From: Tiliqua scincoides
Taxonomy: Eukaryota; Chordata; Lepidosauria; Squamata; Scincidae
Assembly: GCF_035046505.1 (NCBI RefSeq)
Contig: NC_089827.1
Coordinates: forward strand, 58,060,356-58,124,355
Length of the DNA stretch: 64,000 nt
Direction of reading: 5' to 3'
In this document: positions 34,350 to 49,300 of the stretch, in pieces
Layout: every line of letters starts with the position of its first letter
Numbering within the stretch: position 1 is the stretch's first letter
Made by a program: the position numbers and the translations under genes
Notes under the pieces: model-generated
Told to the model about the DNA's origin: nothing
Database searches by the model: none
What the model saw: only the letters and a program-made list of their open reading frames with translations

Positions 34350-37300
34350 GTCAGAGACTTTTCTTGCTTCTAAAGATGAGTTTTCTTCTTGGGCAGAGTG
34401 ATTGTGGGCACTGTCCTAACTAGGTCTACTCAGAAGTAAGTCCTAGTTTGTTCAATGGGCCTTACTCTCAGGAAAGTGTGGTTAGGATTGCAGCCTCACA
34501 CACACACCCCTTCCACCCAGTCTGTGTTCCTTGTTTTTGTCTCCACCAACAGCCTTTCCCCCATGCATTTAACTTGACTACTCTACCCAGTTAATAGACA
34601 TCATTTTGGCTACAGTGAAGTCCAGACTCCCCCAAGAGAGACCCTGCGTGTTTTTTCTACATCAGTGGTTCTTAAACTTATTATTATTATTACAAGATGT
34701 TCGCACAGTCAGGTAGATGTTATTGACTGGTTTGTTTTATCCAGACATCAAGTACTTTACAAGGACCTGGGGTGCCTGGTTTTTATCCTATAAATACCAT
34801 AGCAAAATGTAAGCTGTTCCCAGCAACGCTGTTTTTTGCAGTTGATTGGTGGTAATTTCTGTGGCCCCAAAGCTGTTCAGGTGCTCTTCAGGGATTTTTG
34901 GGAAACAGCACCAAGAACGCCAATCACCACTGGGAACATTTTGGTTATTAATAGTATTTATATACCACTTTTCAGTTAAAAGTTCACAAAGTGGTTTACA
35001 GAGAACAGTCAAATAACTAACAGCTCTCTGTCCCTAAAGGGCTCACAATCTAAAACAGTGGGTCTCAAACGTTTAGCACCAAGACTCACATTTTAGAATG
35101 AGAATCAGTCAGGACCCACCAGAAGTGACATCATCAAGTAGGAAAACTTTTAACAACCCTAGGCTGCAATCCTACCCACACTTACAGCCCAATCCTATCC
35201 AACTTTCCAGCAACCGCAGTGCAGCTCCAGGTAAGGGAACAAATGTTCCCAAACCTTAAGGAGCCCTCTCTGACTGCACCCCCAACATAGGAAGCAGTGC
35301 ATACCCCATAGGCACAACAGCACTGGAAAATTGAATAGGATTGGGCTGTTACTCAGCAGTAAGACCCATTTACTATCATTGTTAAAAGCATAGTGCATAG
35401 TAGTAGAAATGTTACATAGATGTGTGACATTTCCCCAAATGCAATCACGTATCATGGTAGCATCAAGTCTAATATATTAAAAATAAAATATTGAAATGAC
35501 TGGGGGTCCACCTGTAATTGGGTTGTGACTGTCCTAGTGGAACCCAACCCACAGTTTGAGAAACACTGATTAAAAAAAAGATATGGAAGAACACCAGCAA
35601 ACAACCATTAGAAAAGCTGCTGCTGGGAGTGAGGAGGGCCACTTACTCTCCCCTCTAAATAAAAGAGGAGCACCCCCTTGAAAAAGTGCCTCTTCCCCAA
35701 TTAGCAGGGGTTTTTAGCACCAGGACCCACCTTAAATAAAAAGCTTCAGTTTACCAGCAGCTCAAGCCTCTGTGGCTATAAGTGATTGGGCAGCAGTGAT
35801 TCTCCCCCCCCCCAAGTTGGTTAATAACCTTCAATGCACAAAGCCTCATCTGCCCTGTCAGTTCTGAAACCACCAAAAATTGGGTTGTGATACACTGGCA
35901 GGCCACAAACCTGCAGTTTGACAACCACTGATCTTAAGAGCTCATATAAAGGTGAAGGACAAAGTTAAGAACATATAAGAACATAAGAACAGCCCCACTG
36001 GATCAGGCCATAGGCCCATCTAGTCCAGCTTCCTGTATCTCACAGTGGCCCACCAAATGCCCCAGGGAGCACACCAGATAACAAGAGACCTCATCCTGTT
36101 GCCCTTGCATCTGGCATTCTTACAGCCTATTTCTAAAATCAGCCTATTTCTACAATCAGGAGGTTGCACATACACATCATGGCTTGTAACCCATAATGGA
36201 CTTTTCCTCCAGAAAATTGTCCAAGTTGTCTGATACTTCAGTGCTGCTAAAAGTACATCAACTTTTTATGATTTTGACGTAATTAAAATTATGGTTTTTG
36301 TGTTATTTATAGTATTCTGGTTTTAAATTATGGTTTTATGGTAATTATGGTTTTCAGACACTATATAATCATTTTGGTGAATAGGATTAACTTAATTACT
36401 CCAAAATATTGTAGTAAAATTTTCCAAATTAAAATCTTGTGCATTTTGAAATTCATTGATTTCTTAGTGTTTTGTAACCACAACCCCAATGAAATAAACT
36501 AGTTCAGGTCCCATTGACCTCAATGGAAAAGATGCTTAAACATGCTCCTATGGAAATTAATAGAACCTTTGGCTATTTTGTACCCAGTGTCTTTTATGCA
36601 GCCTTGTGTTGGTAAAATTACTTGGCATATAAATACTAATTATACTTATTCAAGTATGGTTTATCTGAAGGGTTTGAATTCTTCCCCAACCATATTTTCA
36701 CATAAATGAAAGTGTATTGTAGTTGCTTTTGAAAATATTTACATCATCATTAAATCCCATCTTTAGGGGATGTACAAGATAATCCCCCTCCCTCTCCTGG
36801 ACATCTAAATCTGACATTCTTATAAACATTTTTAAAAAAAATCATTGTTAGCTACGTTCTATTAGAACAAAATTCTAATTTGTGACATTTCTTAGGATCA
36901 ACTAAAATGTCACAAATTAGGGAGCAAGCATTTGAATTCTCCAGAATTCTTCTTCAGGCTGAATGTTAAGCAAAATAAAGGGGTCATGGGGCAAATAGAC
37001 AATATTGGGTAGGATGGAAAAGGGCTAAAGTCTGCAAGTATGTACTGTCTTAAGGTAGCACACAGGCTCCCAGTACTATCCTATGCATGTCTGTTCAGAA
37101 TCAAACCCCATTAATGTAATGGGACAATGTTAGGTAAATGGGTATAGGATTACAACCTTAATTAGATTAGCCTCTTGGTCTATGTTGTATTATAACTGCA
37201 ATGTTTTATATAGTTACTAGGTAGTTGGCTTTTGTGCTTAGCAGTTTATTCAAATGTAACACTTTAGTAATTGCAATAAAAAATTATTGGGGGAGGAATA

Positions 37301-40300
37301 AGCACGTGGTTCTCAAAGCACGTTCTTAGCAACTTCCTGGTTCATATCTTTGTGAACTACTTTTTGTTGAAAAGTGGCATATACTTATTGCATTGGCATC
37401 CTTCAGTCTAGGGATGTTGCAAGGTTCAAAAGCAAGACTCAGTAGTCATGGTGATCATCTGCAAGCTTTTATTTCATTGCCAGCAATGGGCTTCTCAAGG
37501 GACTCCTGTCCAAAGCATTGAGAGCATGTGTCAGTCTTAACCAGACCCTTTATAACATTTTGGGTCCTTTGTTTGAAGATTTTGAACTTGGCTGAAGTTT
37601 GACATCATAGATGGGGCTAACTCTTCATAGGCTGTAGATAGCCTTAGAGACATTTGATTGGTGAGCTTCAAGTTACAGGTTCCAAATAAGGCAAAATTAT
37701 ACATTTAAAGTTTTCAAGAACCAGTAGAGTGCATTGTAACCTTATTTTATTCAGAACTGGGCTTTTTGGCAAGTCTTTAGACCTATTTTGGCATACATCT
37801 TCTTTTCTTATTAGGATGACCTCACATGAGCCACCTGCCTTATCTTCTCCCACATTCCTTCTCCTGTTCTCAGCAAAACACTGTGGGGCTTTCTGCCAAC
37901 CTTTGTTAAGCAAGGTCCTTTGAACTTGCTTTTACTCTATGCCTTAATTCTATTTGTGACCTGTTACTTTGAGTACATTTAAGGGATCTATAATGATACA
38001 CCTTTCGTATATTTTAATATAAAACAAGCCAAACATTCCCTGTATAAAGGATTTCTTTTAAATGAGAAATCCATTTCTCATTTACTTTTAAACACATTGC
38101 ATTTCATGTCAGTTGCAATTGAAACAGGGATTTTCTCATGAAGATTTTGCTTATCTCCATTAAATGTTCTAAACTCGTATCTGCAGGTGTCTGTATCTCG
38201 CTAGCTAAAACCCTATTTCAGCCTGCCAACTATAACTATCCCTTACTACAGTGTTGCAAATATGTGTGTTTTCCCATGTTGGCTGGCTGCATATTGCTGC
38301 CAAAAGGAGTTTTATCTTTGAGATGCAACTCCCTTGTCCAAATTTCAATGTCTGTGAACCTAGCAAAACTGCTTACTAAGCTGCTTCTCTGTGAGGCTAA
38401 CTATGATTTTGCTGGACATAGTTTTCATTATTATTATGTTTCTTTGTTTTAATCAAACCTAATAAAAATCAGGCAATTAAAATGTACTCTAATAGCTACC
38501 ATCTCTCTATATATATGTTGGTTACGCTTTAAGGGCAGAGACTAATTTAAAGGCTTGGAAGGATAACTAACAGGCAAACATGGTGATAATCTTGGCACTT
38601 CTGTGAGACTTTTGTGTAAATAGCAAACAATTTTTCCAGTGTTTCAATGTAAGGCTTCTGGCTAAGACAATAACATTGTCCTTTGCTCTAAAAAGCATGA
38701 AAGAATAATAATTTTAAACTGTCTTTGCTGAGATGGGCATTCTTCTGCTCATTGTTATCTGTTTTAGTTTGCCATTCAAACAGGGAGCCTCAAAGGCAGG
38801 AGATATGTGTTGTTCCAAAATTTTATCTCTTGCAAGATGCCTTGTTATGCTGCCAAGAGCAACCTTGACATTTTGCCAATTCAGCAGAGCTTGCCTGTTT
38901 TCAATTTTCGAGCCTTTCCCCTAAATGAAAATGCTGTGGCTTTTTTAACCTATTAAGCTGTTAAGCATTTGCCCTAATGGCAAATGACCAGAGTGACCCT
39001 GGTCATTCTGTATTACCCTCTATCAGGGAGACTATGGTATCGCACTCTGAAAAGTGGTTCTGGAACAGCGTCTAGTGTGGCTGAAGAGGCCAATTCGGGA
39101 GTGACAATCCCTTCCACACTGGGAGCAAATGACAGATATTAATAATATGTATAAAGTCTGTGTCAGTAGGGGGGTTTAGAACTGGGCTGAAATTTTATTC
39201 TTTTGTCAGCTGATAGCTCTACTCTTCTCCAATCAATGCACACGTCTTTTAAAAAAGAGGAATTGGAACAATGCCTTTCTAAAACAAATATTAAAATGCA
39301 GTACAACATTCTTGTATTACTTATCTTGTCTCCTACTGTCTCTTACTGTGAAGCTTACAGTACAGTGTCATTCTCTCTCTAACCAAATCTTGTATAGTTT
39401 TGAAACTGTATTGTTAGTTAATGGTGTAACTCTATTCAGGTTTTCAGTGCTGTAGGATACCTGGTTTGAGCTCTTCATGCACTCACATATGCATATACAT
39501 AACTTTTTTTATCAGGTGTTTGAACAATGTCAAGTGTATCTATTTTTGGTATTATTATTATTATTATTAACAGTATTTATATACCGCTTTTCAACTTAAA
39601 GTCTACAAAGCGGTTTACAAAGAAAAATCAAATTATACCACATAGACAGTGAAATCCTAGGCTGCAAAGTGAGATGGCAGGTGTGTGAGTTTGCTGTAGA
39701 ATAGCTAGGAAGGGGAAGATGTTTCTGCTTGATACAATGCAGCTGTTTTCTGCTGTTTTCTGTTTAGGCTGCAAGTTCTGTTTCCTTCGGAAGTTATCCA
39801 TCCAACCTGTTCATCGGAGGAAGATTCCAAACCGGTACCTAGGCCAACCCAGCCCTTTCACACATCCACACCTTCTCAAACCTGGTAAGGATTGCTAGAT
39901 ACTGACTTCTTACTAGAATTCTGTTCAATTCTTCTATGTGACTCTAATGAAGCAACCTGAATAGGAAGCAGATTGTACATCCTTATTGGAATTCATACTC
40001 GTGACTTCCAAGGTTATAGCTCAGGAAGTATTTCCCAAAGGTGGTTTATCCCTGAGTTTGCATTTCTGTGAGCAAAGGGAATATGCGACTTGGGGCCCAA
40101 TCCTATCCAACTTTCCAGCAGTGATGCAGCTGTTTCAGCAGGGCATGCACTGCATCCTGTGGTGGAGGAGCAGTTATGGAGGCCTGCTCAAGGAAAGGTA
40201 ACGTTTGTTACCTTACCTCAGGGCTCCATTGTGGCTGCATCAGTGCTGGACAGTTGAATACGATTGGGCCCCTCAGAAGATAACAGTTAAGGCTAGCTGC

Positions 40301-43300
40301 AATTTCTGTTTCCAGCAGCTGAAACAAATGCAACAACAGTTCTTGTCAGCCATATCTATACTTTATAGGTTAATTACATTATATTTGTAATTTAGACCTA
40401 TATCATTTTACCAACTCTGTAGGTAGCAGTAACTTTTCTTCCTATTTGAAAAAAAAAGAAACTCTCCAACCATGCTTTCTACCAAAAACCAGCATCTTTT
40501 CCCCAACTCTTTGTATTCTTAATCATTTCCAACTTTTCTGATGCAATTTGCCTCTTTCTCCAGATTTACAGCCTGAGCCAATATAAATATGCCTGGAAGT
40601 AAATCCCACTGTCTTCAGTGTGACTTAACCCATTTTTGCCCAGTGCACAGGTATACACATTTGACCCCTGTTGCGTATATGCAACATTGGACAGAAATGG
40701 CTTAGTCATGAATAAGTTGTGTGTAGGATTACAGCCTTTCCGTGTTGCTAATAATCTCAGTGCCTGTCTTCTGGATACTTGGGCTGATAATCCTGTACTA
40801 TTGTCATCATTGTTAGAGCTGCAACTGATCAGAGTAAGACCACCATTCGACTTACTGACCGAGGAAGAAATTAGTGTAGCTGCCTGCAGGATAACATAGT
40901 GGTGGCTTCTGATTCTGCAGCATCATGGCTAATTCATGCCAGCAGGTGGCTTATTTCCAGCAGGTTATTTCAGAAGAAAAATATAAAGAGTAGTATCTGA
41001 ACTAGGGCTTCAGTTGTTGGAAGTTCCCTCTACCAATACAAGGAGCATTGCAAAAGGTGCCCTTGCACAAGTGGAAGGAATCTTCTCATGATCTGAAGGC
41101 TCCTTACATAAGAACAGCCCCACTGGATCAGGCCATAGGCCCATCTAGTCCAGCTTCCTGTATCTCACAGCGGCCCACCAAATGCCCCAGGGAGCATATC
41201 AGATAACAAGAGACCTGCATCCTGGTGCCCTCCCTTGCATTGGCATTCTGACATAGCCCATTTCTAAAATCAGGAGGTTGCACATACGCATCATGGCTTG
41301 TAACCCATAATGGATTTTTCCTCCAGAAACTTGTCCAATCCCCCTTTAAAGGCATCCAGCCCAGATGCCATCACCACATCCTGCAGCAAAGAGTTCCACA
41401 GACCAACCACACGCTGAGTAAAGAAATATTTTCTTTTGCCTGTCCTAACCCTCCCAACACTCAATTTTAGTGGATGTCCCCTGTTTCTGGTGTTATGTGA
41501 GAGTGTAAAGAGCATCTCTCTATCCACTTTATCCTTCCCATGCATAATTTTGTATGTCTCAATCATGTCCCCCCTCAGGCGCCTCTTTTGTAGGCTGAAG
41601 AGACCCAAACGAAGGTGCCCCAGCCCAGTAATCATCTTAGTCGCTCTCTTTTGCACCTTTTCCATTTCCACTGTGTCCTTTTTGAGATGCAGCGTGGTCT
41701 CAAAAGTCCAGTTGTGGACACAATACTCCAGGTGTGGCCTTACCATCGATTTGTACAACGGCATTATAATATTAGCCATTTTGTTCTCAATACCTTTTCT
41801 AATGATCCCAAGCATAGAATTTGCCTTCTTAACTGCCGCCGCACATTGGGTCGACACTTTCATCCACCTGTCCACCACCAGCCCAAGATCTCTCTCCTGA
41901 TCTGTCACAGACAGCTCAGAACCCATAGCCTATATGTGAAGTTTTGATTTTTTTGCCCCAATGTGCATGACTTTACACTTACTGACATTGAAGCGCATCT
42001 GCCAGTTTGGAGAGATCCTTCTGGAGCTCCTCACAATCACGTCTGGTCTTCACCACTCGGAAAAGTTTGGTGTCATCTGCAAACTTAGCCACCTCACTGC
42101 TCAACCCTGTCTCCAGGTCGTTTATGAAGAGGTTGAAAAGCACCGGTCCCAGGACAGATCCTTGGGGCACACCGCTTTTCACCTCTCTCCACTGTGAAAA
42201 TTGCCTATTGACACCCACTCTCTGCTTCCTGGTCTTCAACCAGTTCTCAATTCATGAGAGGACCTGCCCTCTAATTCCCTGACTGTGGAGTTTTTTCAGT
42301 AGCCTTTGGTGAGGGACCGTGGAGGAGGCTTTCATTTCATTCATGGAGGAGGCTTCTATTTGCAGAGGGAGTGCTTGATCATGGAAACGTTAGTCAGATG
42401 CCACCCATTGATTTTGTTTAAGCACATTATGTTATGGTTTATGCAAAACAAGTCCTTTCTAAATTTTTAAACCAAAGTGTCTCATATTTTAAAAAAAATT
42501 TCTGCTTGGAAAACCAATTTTCGTCAATTTTGCTTTGATTACAAATCCAATTTCTATAAGTCATGCTGCAGATATTTTAATAGTTGACAATTGATTTCAG
42601 GTGGAGTTCTAGTGCCATTAAAAATAAAAATCAATCTTGTAATTGAGTTAAATTGCCATGTATTTATTTTTGAACTACTGTATCCTATGAGCTATAGCTG
42701 AATTTTTGCTATTCTTCCCTTCTTTAATCTCACCCAATTGCTGGGGTCAGAATGACTCAGTGGACAAAAACGTGTAAACTTTTTCATGTAACATGTAAAC
42801 TTTCTGTTTTCTACTACTCCATATGCATATATTCCTTTATGTTAATGAGAATAGTTGCCTTGTGATGTTTCATACCTGCATGCTAATTTGTTTTGTAAAT
42901 TTAGCTGTATACTCTGAAAGTGTTGTGTTACTTTTACTCTAATTGCGCTGAATGAGAAACTGAAATTAGCATGCATCTGCTTTGTTTTATTTTTTAAATG
43001 TATGTATCACTATTAATGACCCCTTTGTTTTTGTGTCTGCTTTATTCCTGAAATAGTTAATAAAAGGTTATTGCTTTTTTTCTTTGCAACTTGCATACTC
43101 AAGGCAACTCCCAGTTTTTTTGTTTTTACAACTTATAATGAAAATATTTGACCCCCAATACAAGATCAGACAGTACTTTGAGGTATTTTACTTTAAGTGT
43201 AAACAACAAGAGCCCTGCTGGATCAGACTGAAGGGTGTCTAGTCTGTTTGCAACAGTAAGCAGCCCTGTACCTCTGGAAAGCCTGCAAGAAGGACGTGAA

Positions 43301-46300
43301 AGTCGTAGCTTTCTCATGCTGTGGCTTCCCAGCAACTGGTGTTCAGTGGTATTCTGCCTATGAACTGTTCAGATAGCACCATTCCTTCATAATACATGGG
43401 AAAGAAAGAGAATTCTAAAACTTAGTTATATGAAACAGAAAACATACAATGTTTTAGGCACAGTCCAAATAACAGTATTTTAAAATGCCAACAACGTTAT
43501 TCTAACCATACTTGTCTGGAAATAAGTCCTAGTGATTTCAGTGGAACTTACTTTCAGGTAAGAATGTTTACGATTTAAGTCTAACCGTTGGTTCTGACAA
43601 GTCACAGGAGTGTTTTATCCTAATAAGAACATAAGAACAGCCCCACTGGATCAGGCCATAGGCCCATCTAGTCCAGCTTCCTGTATCTCACAGCGGCCCA
43701 CCAAATGCCCCAGGGAGCACACCAGATAACAAGAGACCTCATCCTGGTGCCCTCCCTTGCATCTGGCATTCTGACATAACCCATTTCTAAAATCAGGAGG
43801 TTGTGCATACACATCGTGGCTTGTACCCCGTAATGGATTTTTCCTCCAGAAACTTGTCCAATCCCCTTTTAAAGGCGTCTAGGGTAGACGCCAGCACCAC
43901 ATCCTGCGGCAAGGAGTTCCACAGACCAACCACACGCTGAGTAAAGAAATATTTTCTTTTGTCCTAACCTGCCCAACACTCAATTTTAGTGGATGTCCCC
44001 TGGTTCTGGTGTTATGTGAGAGTGTAAAGAGCATCTCCCTATCCACTCTGTCCATCCCCTGCATCATTTTGTATGTCTCAATCATGTCCCCCCTCAGGCG
44101 TCTCTTTTCTAGGCTGAAGAGGCCCAAACGCCATAGCCTTTCCTCATAAGGAAGGTGCCCCAGCCCCGTAATCAGCTTAGTCGCTCTCTTTTGCACCTTT
44201 TCCATTTCCACTATGTCTTTTTTGAGATGCAGCGACCAGAACTGGACACAATACTCCAGGTGTGGCCTTACCATAGATTTGTACAATGGTATTATAATAC
44301 TAGCCGTTTTGTTCTCAATACCCTTCCTAATGATCCCAAGCATAGAATTGGCCTTCTTAACTGCCGCCGCACATTGGGTCGACACTTTCATCAACCTGTC
44401 CACCACCACCCCAAGATCTCTCTCCTGATCTGTCACAGACAGCTCAGAACCCATCAGCCTATATCTAAAGTTTTGATTTTTTGCCCCAATGTGCATGACT
44501 TTACACTTACTGACATTGAAGCGCATCTGCCATTTTGCTGCCCATTCTGCCAGTCTGGAGAGATCCTTCTGGAGCTCCTCACGATCACTTCTGGTCTTCA
44601 CCACTTGGAAAAGTTTGGTGTCGTCTGCAAACTTAGCCACTTCACTGCTCAACCCTGTCTCCAGGTCATTTATGAAGAGGTTGAAAAGCACCGGTCCCAG
44701 GACAGATCCTTGGGGCACACCGCTTTTCACCTCTCTCCATTGTGAAAATTGCCCATTGACACCCACTCTCTGCTTCCTGGCCTCCAACCAGTTCTCAATC
44801 CATGAGAAGACCTGTCCTCTAATTCCCTGACTGTGGAGTTTTTTCAGTAGCCTTTGGTGAGGGACCGTGTCAAACGCCTTCTGAAAGTCCAGATATATAA
44901 TGTCCACAGGTTCTCCCAAATCCACATGCCTATTGACCTTTTCAAAGAATTCTAAAAGGTTTGTGAGGCAAGACTTACCCTTACAGAAGCCATGCTGACT
45001 CTCCCTCAGCAAGGCCTGTTCATCTATGTGTTTTGAGATCCTATCTTTGATGAGACATTCCACCATCTTACCCGGTATGGATGTTAGGCTGACCGGCCTA
45101 TAGTTTCCCGGGTCCCCTCTTTCCCTTTTTAAAAATAGGCGTGACATTTGCTATCCTCCAATCCTCTGGCACTGTGGCCATTTTGAGGGACAAGTTGCAT
45201 ACCTTAGTCAAGAGATCTGCAATTTCATTCTTCAATTCCTTAATAACTCTTGGGTAGATGCCATCAGGGCCCGGTGACTTATTGATCTTTAATTTATCAA
45301 TGAGGTCTGAAACATCTTCTCTTTTAACCTCTATCTGACTTAACTCCTCGGTCAGGAGGGGCCGTTCGGGCAGCGGTATCTGCCCGAGGTCTTCTGCCGT
45401 GAAGACAGATGCAAAGAACTCATTTAATTTCTCTGCCATCTCCAAGTCTCCTTTTATCTCCCCTTTCCCTCCCTCACCATCCAGAGGGCCAACCGCTTCT
45501 CTGGCGGGTTTCCTGCTTCTAACATATTTGAAGAAGCTTTTATTATTCCCCTTAATGTTGCTGGCCATGCGTTCCTCATAGTCTCGCTTGGCCTCCCGTA
45601 TCACCTTCTTACATTTCTTTTGCCACAGTTTATGTTCCTTTTTATTCTCCTCATTAGGGCAAGACTTCCATTTATGGAAGGAAGCTTCCTTGCCCTTCAC
45701 AGCCTCTCTAACTTGGCTGGTTAGCCATGCGGGCACTCTCCTGGATTTAGTGGAACCCTTCTTTCTTTGCGGTATACACCTCTGCTGGGCCTCTATTACT
45801 GTTGTTTTAAGCAGCCTCCATGGACTCTGGAGAGACTGGACTCTTTTTACCCTCCCTTTCAACCTCCTTCTAACCAGCCTCCTCATTTGGGGGAAGTCTG
45901 CCTGTCGGGAGTCAAGGGTTTTTTTTAGAGATTTGCCTGGTATTCTTCCCCCAACGTGCATGTCAAAACGGATCGCAGCATGATCACTGTTCCCCAATGG
46001 CTCAGTAATGTTTACATCTCTAACCAGGTCCTGCATACCGCACAATATTAAATCCAGAGTCACCTGTCCTCTGGTGGGCTCCGTGACTAGCTGCTCTAAG
46101 CCACAGTCATTTAGCACGTCAAGAAATCCGGTTTCCTTATCGTGACCAGAACACAAATTGACCCAGTCAATATGAGGATAATTGAAGTCCCCCATGATTA
46201 CAACCCTGTCCCTCCTTGTCACCTCCCTGATCTGTTTCCTCATTTCAAGGTCCCCATCCGATTTCTGGTCTGGAGGACGATAGCACGCCCCCAGTATTAC

Positions 46301-49300
46301 ATCGCTGCACAAGCCTGGTAATTTAACCCTCAGAGATTCTACGGTGGAGTCGGACCCACCTTCAATCTCTACTTTGCAGGATTCTATCCCTTCCTTAACA
46401 TAAACGGCCACCCCACCTCCAACACGCCCCTGCCTGTCCCTCCTGTAGAGTTTATAGCCCGGGATTGTGGTATCCCACTGATTCTCCGCATTCCACCAGG
46501 TTTCCGTTATGCCCACTATGCCAATGTTTTCCCTTGTCACCAGACATTCCAGTTCTCCCACCTTTGCTCGTAGACTTCGGGCATTCGCATAAAAGCATTT
46601 GTACACAGAATGCCCTAGGATGCACTGCTTATTCGCTCCTTTGTCCCCGCATCCTCTCATTGTGCCAAACTGTCTATCACATCCCATCACGCTACCTTTG
46701 CCAATTTCTTCTCCTACCCTGCCTTTGTCTTGTTGTTCTCTAACCTCCCCATCCTCATCCCATAGGGATGAGGAGTCCCGAACTGGATGCCCCTCGGCTC
46801 CTGTCGGCCTTCCCCCAGGGATCAGTTTAAAAGCTGCTCTGCCACCTTTTTAATGTTATGCGCCAGCAGTCTGGTTCCATTCTGGTTCAAGTGGAGCCCG
46901 TCCCTCTTGTACAGGCCCTGCTTGTCCCAAAACGTTCCCCAGTGCCTAACGAATCTAAACCCCTCCTCCCTACACCACCGTCTCATCCACGCATTGAGAC
47001 CCCTGATCTCCGCCTGCCTAGCTGGCCCTGCGCGTGGAACAGGTAGCACTTCAGAGACCGCTACCTTTGAGGTCCTGGCTTTCAGCTTCCTGCCTAAAAG
47101 CCTAAATTTGGCCTCCAGGACCTCCCAGCTACACTTGCCCACGTCGTTCTCATAAGATTTATGAGAACTGTATTTTTATACCATGTGTACCTTTTTGCAA
47201 TCAGCTGTTCTTGTGTCTTCAGTGCTGTTTTCCTAAAAGATTCTTCTGTATTTTGCATTCTTTGCAGATAAAATGTGGTTAAACAAATTAAATCTCAAGT
47301 TCAAAGAAAGAGAAATTGTCCTTGGAGCGATTAGGTTCAGAGCTAATAATACTAAAAATAGACTGCGTTAGTATTCACAGTAAGAAACTTGGTGGTTCTT
47401 GGAGAAGTTGTCCTTGCCAGTCGAATATCCCTTCTAACAACACACGAAGGGTGTGTGAACAGCACAACCCCCTCTGTCCAATGTTCAGAAGTTGTAAAAA
47501 TCTAGTATTTCCAAAGTGTTAAAGTTTACCTCTTTCTTCTCTCCGCTAATCTCCTGGTTACACAGTCTGAAAATTAATATTTCGACTTCAGTCTGCTTCT
47601 GGAATGCCTTGAGTATTCAAGTTTTCTCAGCAGTATATTTGAATAATGTGAATAAAATATTAAAAATAGAGTTTTCTTTTTCCTTACGACAGAGCAATGA
47701 GCAGAGAATATGGAGCCCTGGTAGTAGGAAAAATAATACTGAGGAGCAGAAAAAGAGATGTGAGATAACAAGTAGGGTCAGCTGAGAGGAGCAGTAACAT
47801 GGTGGAAAAAGGAAAGCAACGTGGCATAGAACTGTGAAACTGAATAGTGCAGGGAGATGTTTTTGAAATAAGAATTATACTTTTGATTTTTGTTCACAGG
47901 GGAAGTAACACCAGGATTATCACAAATCGAATATGCTCTCCGTAGACATAAGTTGATGGCTCAGATACAGAAAGAGGCACGCGAGACGGACCACACAGTG
48001 ATTCTGCTATCCAATCCCACCTACTACATGAGCAATGATATTCCATACACCTTTCACCAAGACACTAACTTCCTCTATCTGTGTGGGTTCCAGGAGCCTG
48101 ACAGCATCTTGGTGCTGCAGAGTGTGCCTGGCAAATCATTGCCGTCTCACAAAGCCCTGCTGTTTGTCCCACGACGGGATCCAAGCAGAGAACTATGGGA
48201 TGGGCCACGGTCTGGTATTGATGGAGCAGTAGCTCTTACGGGTGTAGATGAAGCATACACCATAGAGGAGTTTAGACACCTGGTGGCAAAATTGAAAGGT
48301 AAGAAGATGCAGGCAAAAAATACAGAGTGGTGAAGATTTGGCAGGGTATATGGTCAAACTTTTGGCAGTTTACCCCCCCCCCCCAGGTTGAGGGACCCAG
48401 AAGAACAGGAATCTTGCACCTCTCATTCCTTAGATGCCTTTTTTCCACCCGTCCCCACTTTTCTCTGCTAGAGAAAACACTGGAGGAAAGATATAGTCGA
48501 CATTGCAGATACTCTTATGGCCATGTAACGGTCTGTAAATTACTAATTGTTACTTGGATAGTAAAATAATTGAAGTGATTACTATGGAAACACAATTAAT
48601 TTAATTTGTCTTTTGTTCCACAGAGAAAATTTAAGTACAGCTATATCTCTTTTTAGATGGGTTTGGTTTACACTTTTTAAAATAGCGTGCTTCAAAAATT
48701 AATACCGAAACCATTTACGCACGCTAATTTTTGAAAGAATGTGGTAAACCTTCCCAGCACTCCTGCATGTTCGGCTGGCATTCTGTGTGAGTTCCTGTTG
48801 AATTTTAATTTTTGAAACGTGCGGATTTTCAAGAACCTAACCTCCACATAAAACAAGAGATGCCTGTAACTTAAGTTCAAACCTCTCTTTGAGCTAGTGT
48901 ACCAATATGACATTTTTGCCAGGCAGCTGCCCATGTCTTTTTTACAATTTTATTACAATTGCATCTGATCTAAAGAGCGAGTTATCCATGAGGAGCGAGT
49001 TATTTACACTGAGGACAGTGCTGGCATCAGATTGTTGGAGACTCTGGGATAAAGTTCTGCACTGAGCCTCTATTCCTCCAGGTTTACTGGCAGTTGATGA
49101 TGGCAGTAGGTGACAGGCACTCATCCCACTAGTCAATGGGAGCCTAGAAGTCCTGCAATGATGCAGAAGACTGAGAGAATTTTTCATTTGTAGATGGTTG
49201 TAGCAGGCACTGTAGCAACACAAGTTTTTCATTTGATTTGCACTGTCTCTGGTATGGGGAGTTCAAGGCCCTCTGAGGAATGTGTTCCCCTGACCAGTGT

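Larger units (their letters stand above)
43624..47155 (-). mobile_element. Nearly full-length CR1 LINE (ORF1 end, ORF2, 3' UTR)
   Basis: The 3' end at 43624 has the classic CR1 terminus (plus strand TAAGAACATAAGAACAGCCC, so the element ends GTTCTTATGTTCTTA). Going 5', the element has ORF2 reverse transcriptase (43879-45147), ORF2 endonuclease (45098-46690) and the end of ORF1 (46822-47142), then stops near 47155. ORF1 is cut by 5' truncation. It lies in XPNPEP3 intron 2, antisense to the gene. No TSD was found, which is usual for CR1. Confidence 0.93.

Noticed and set aside
44155-44830. Open frames on the plus strand over the CR1 element
   Set aside because: They are antisense shadows of the CR1 reverse transcriptase and repeat in every CR1 copy.
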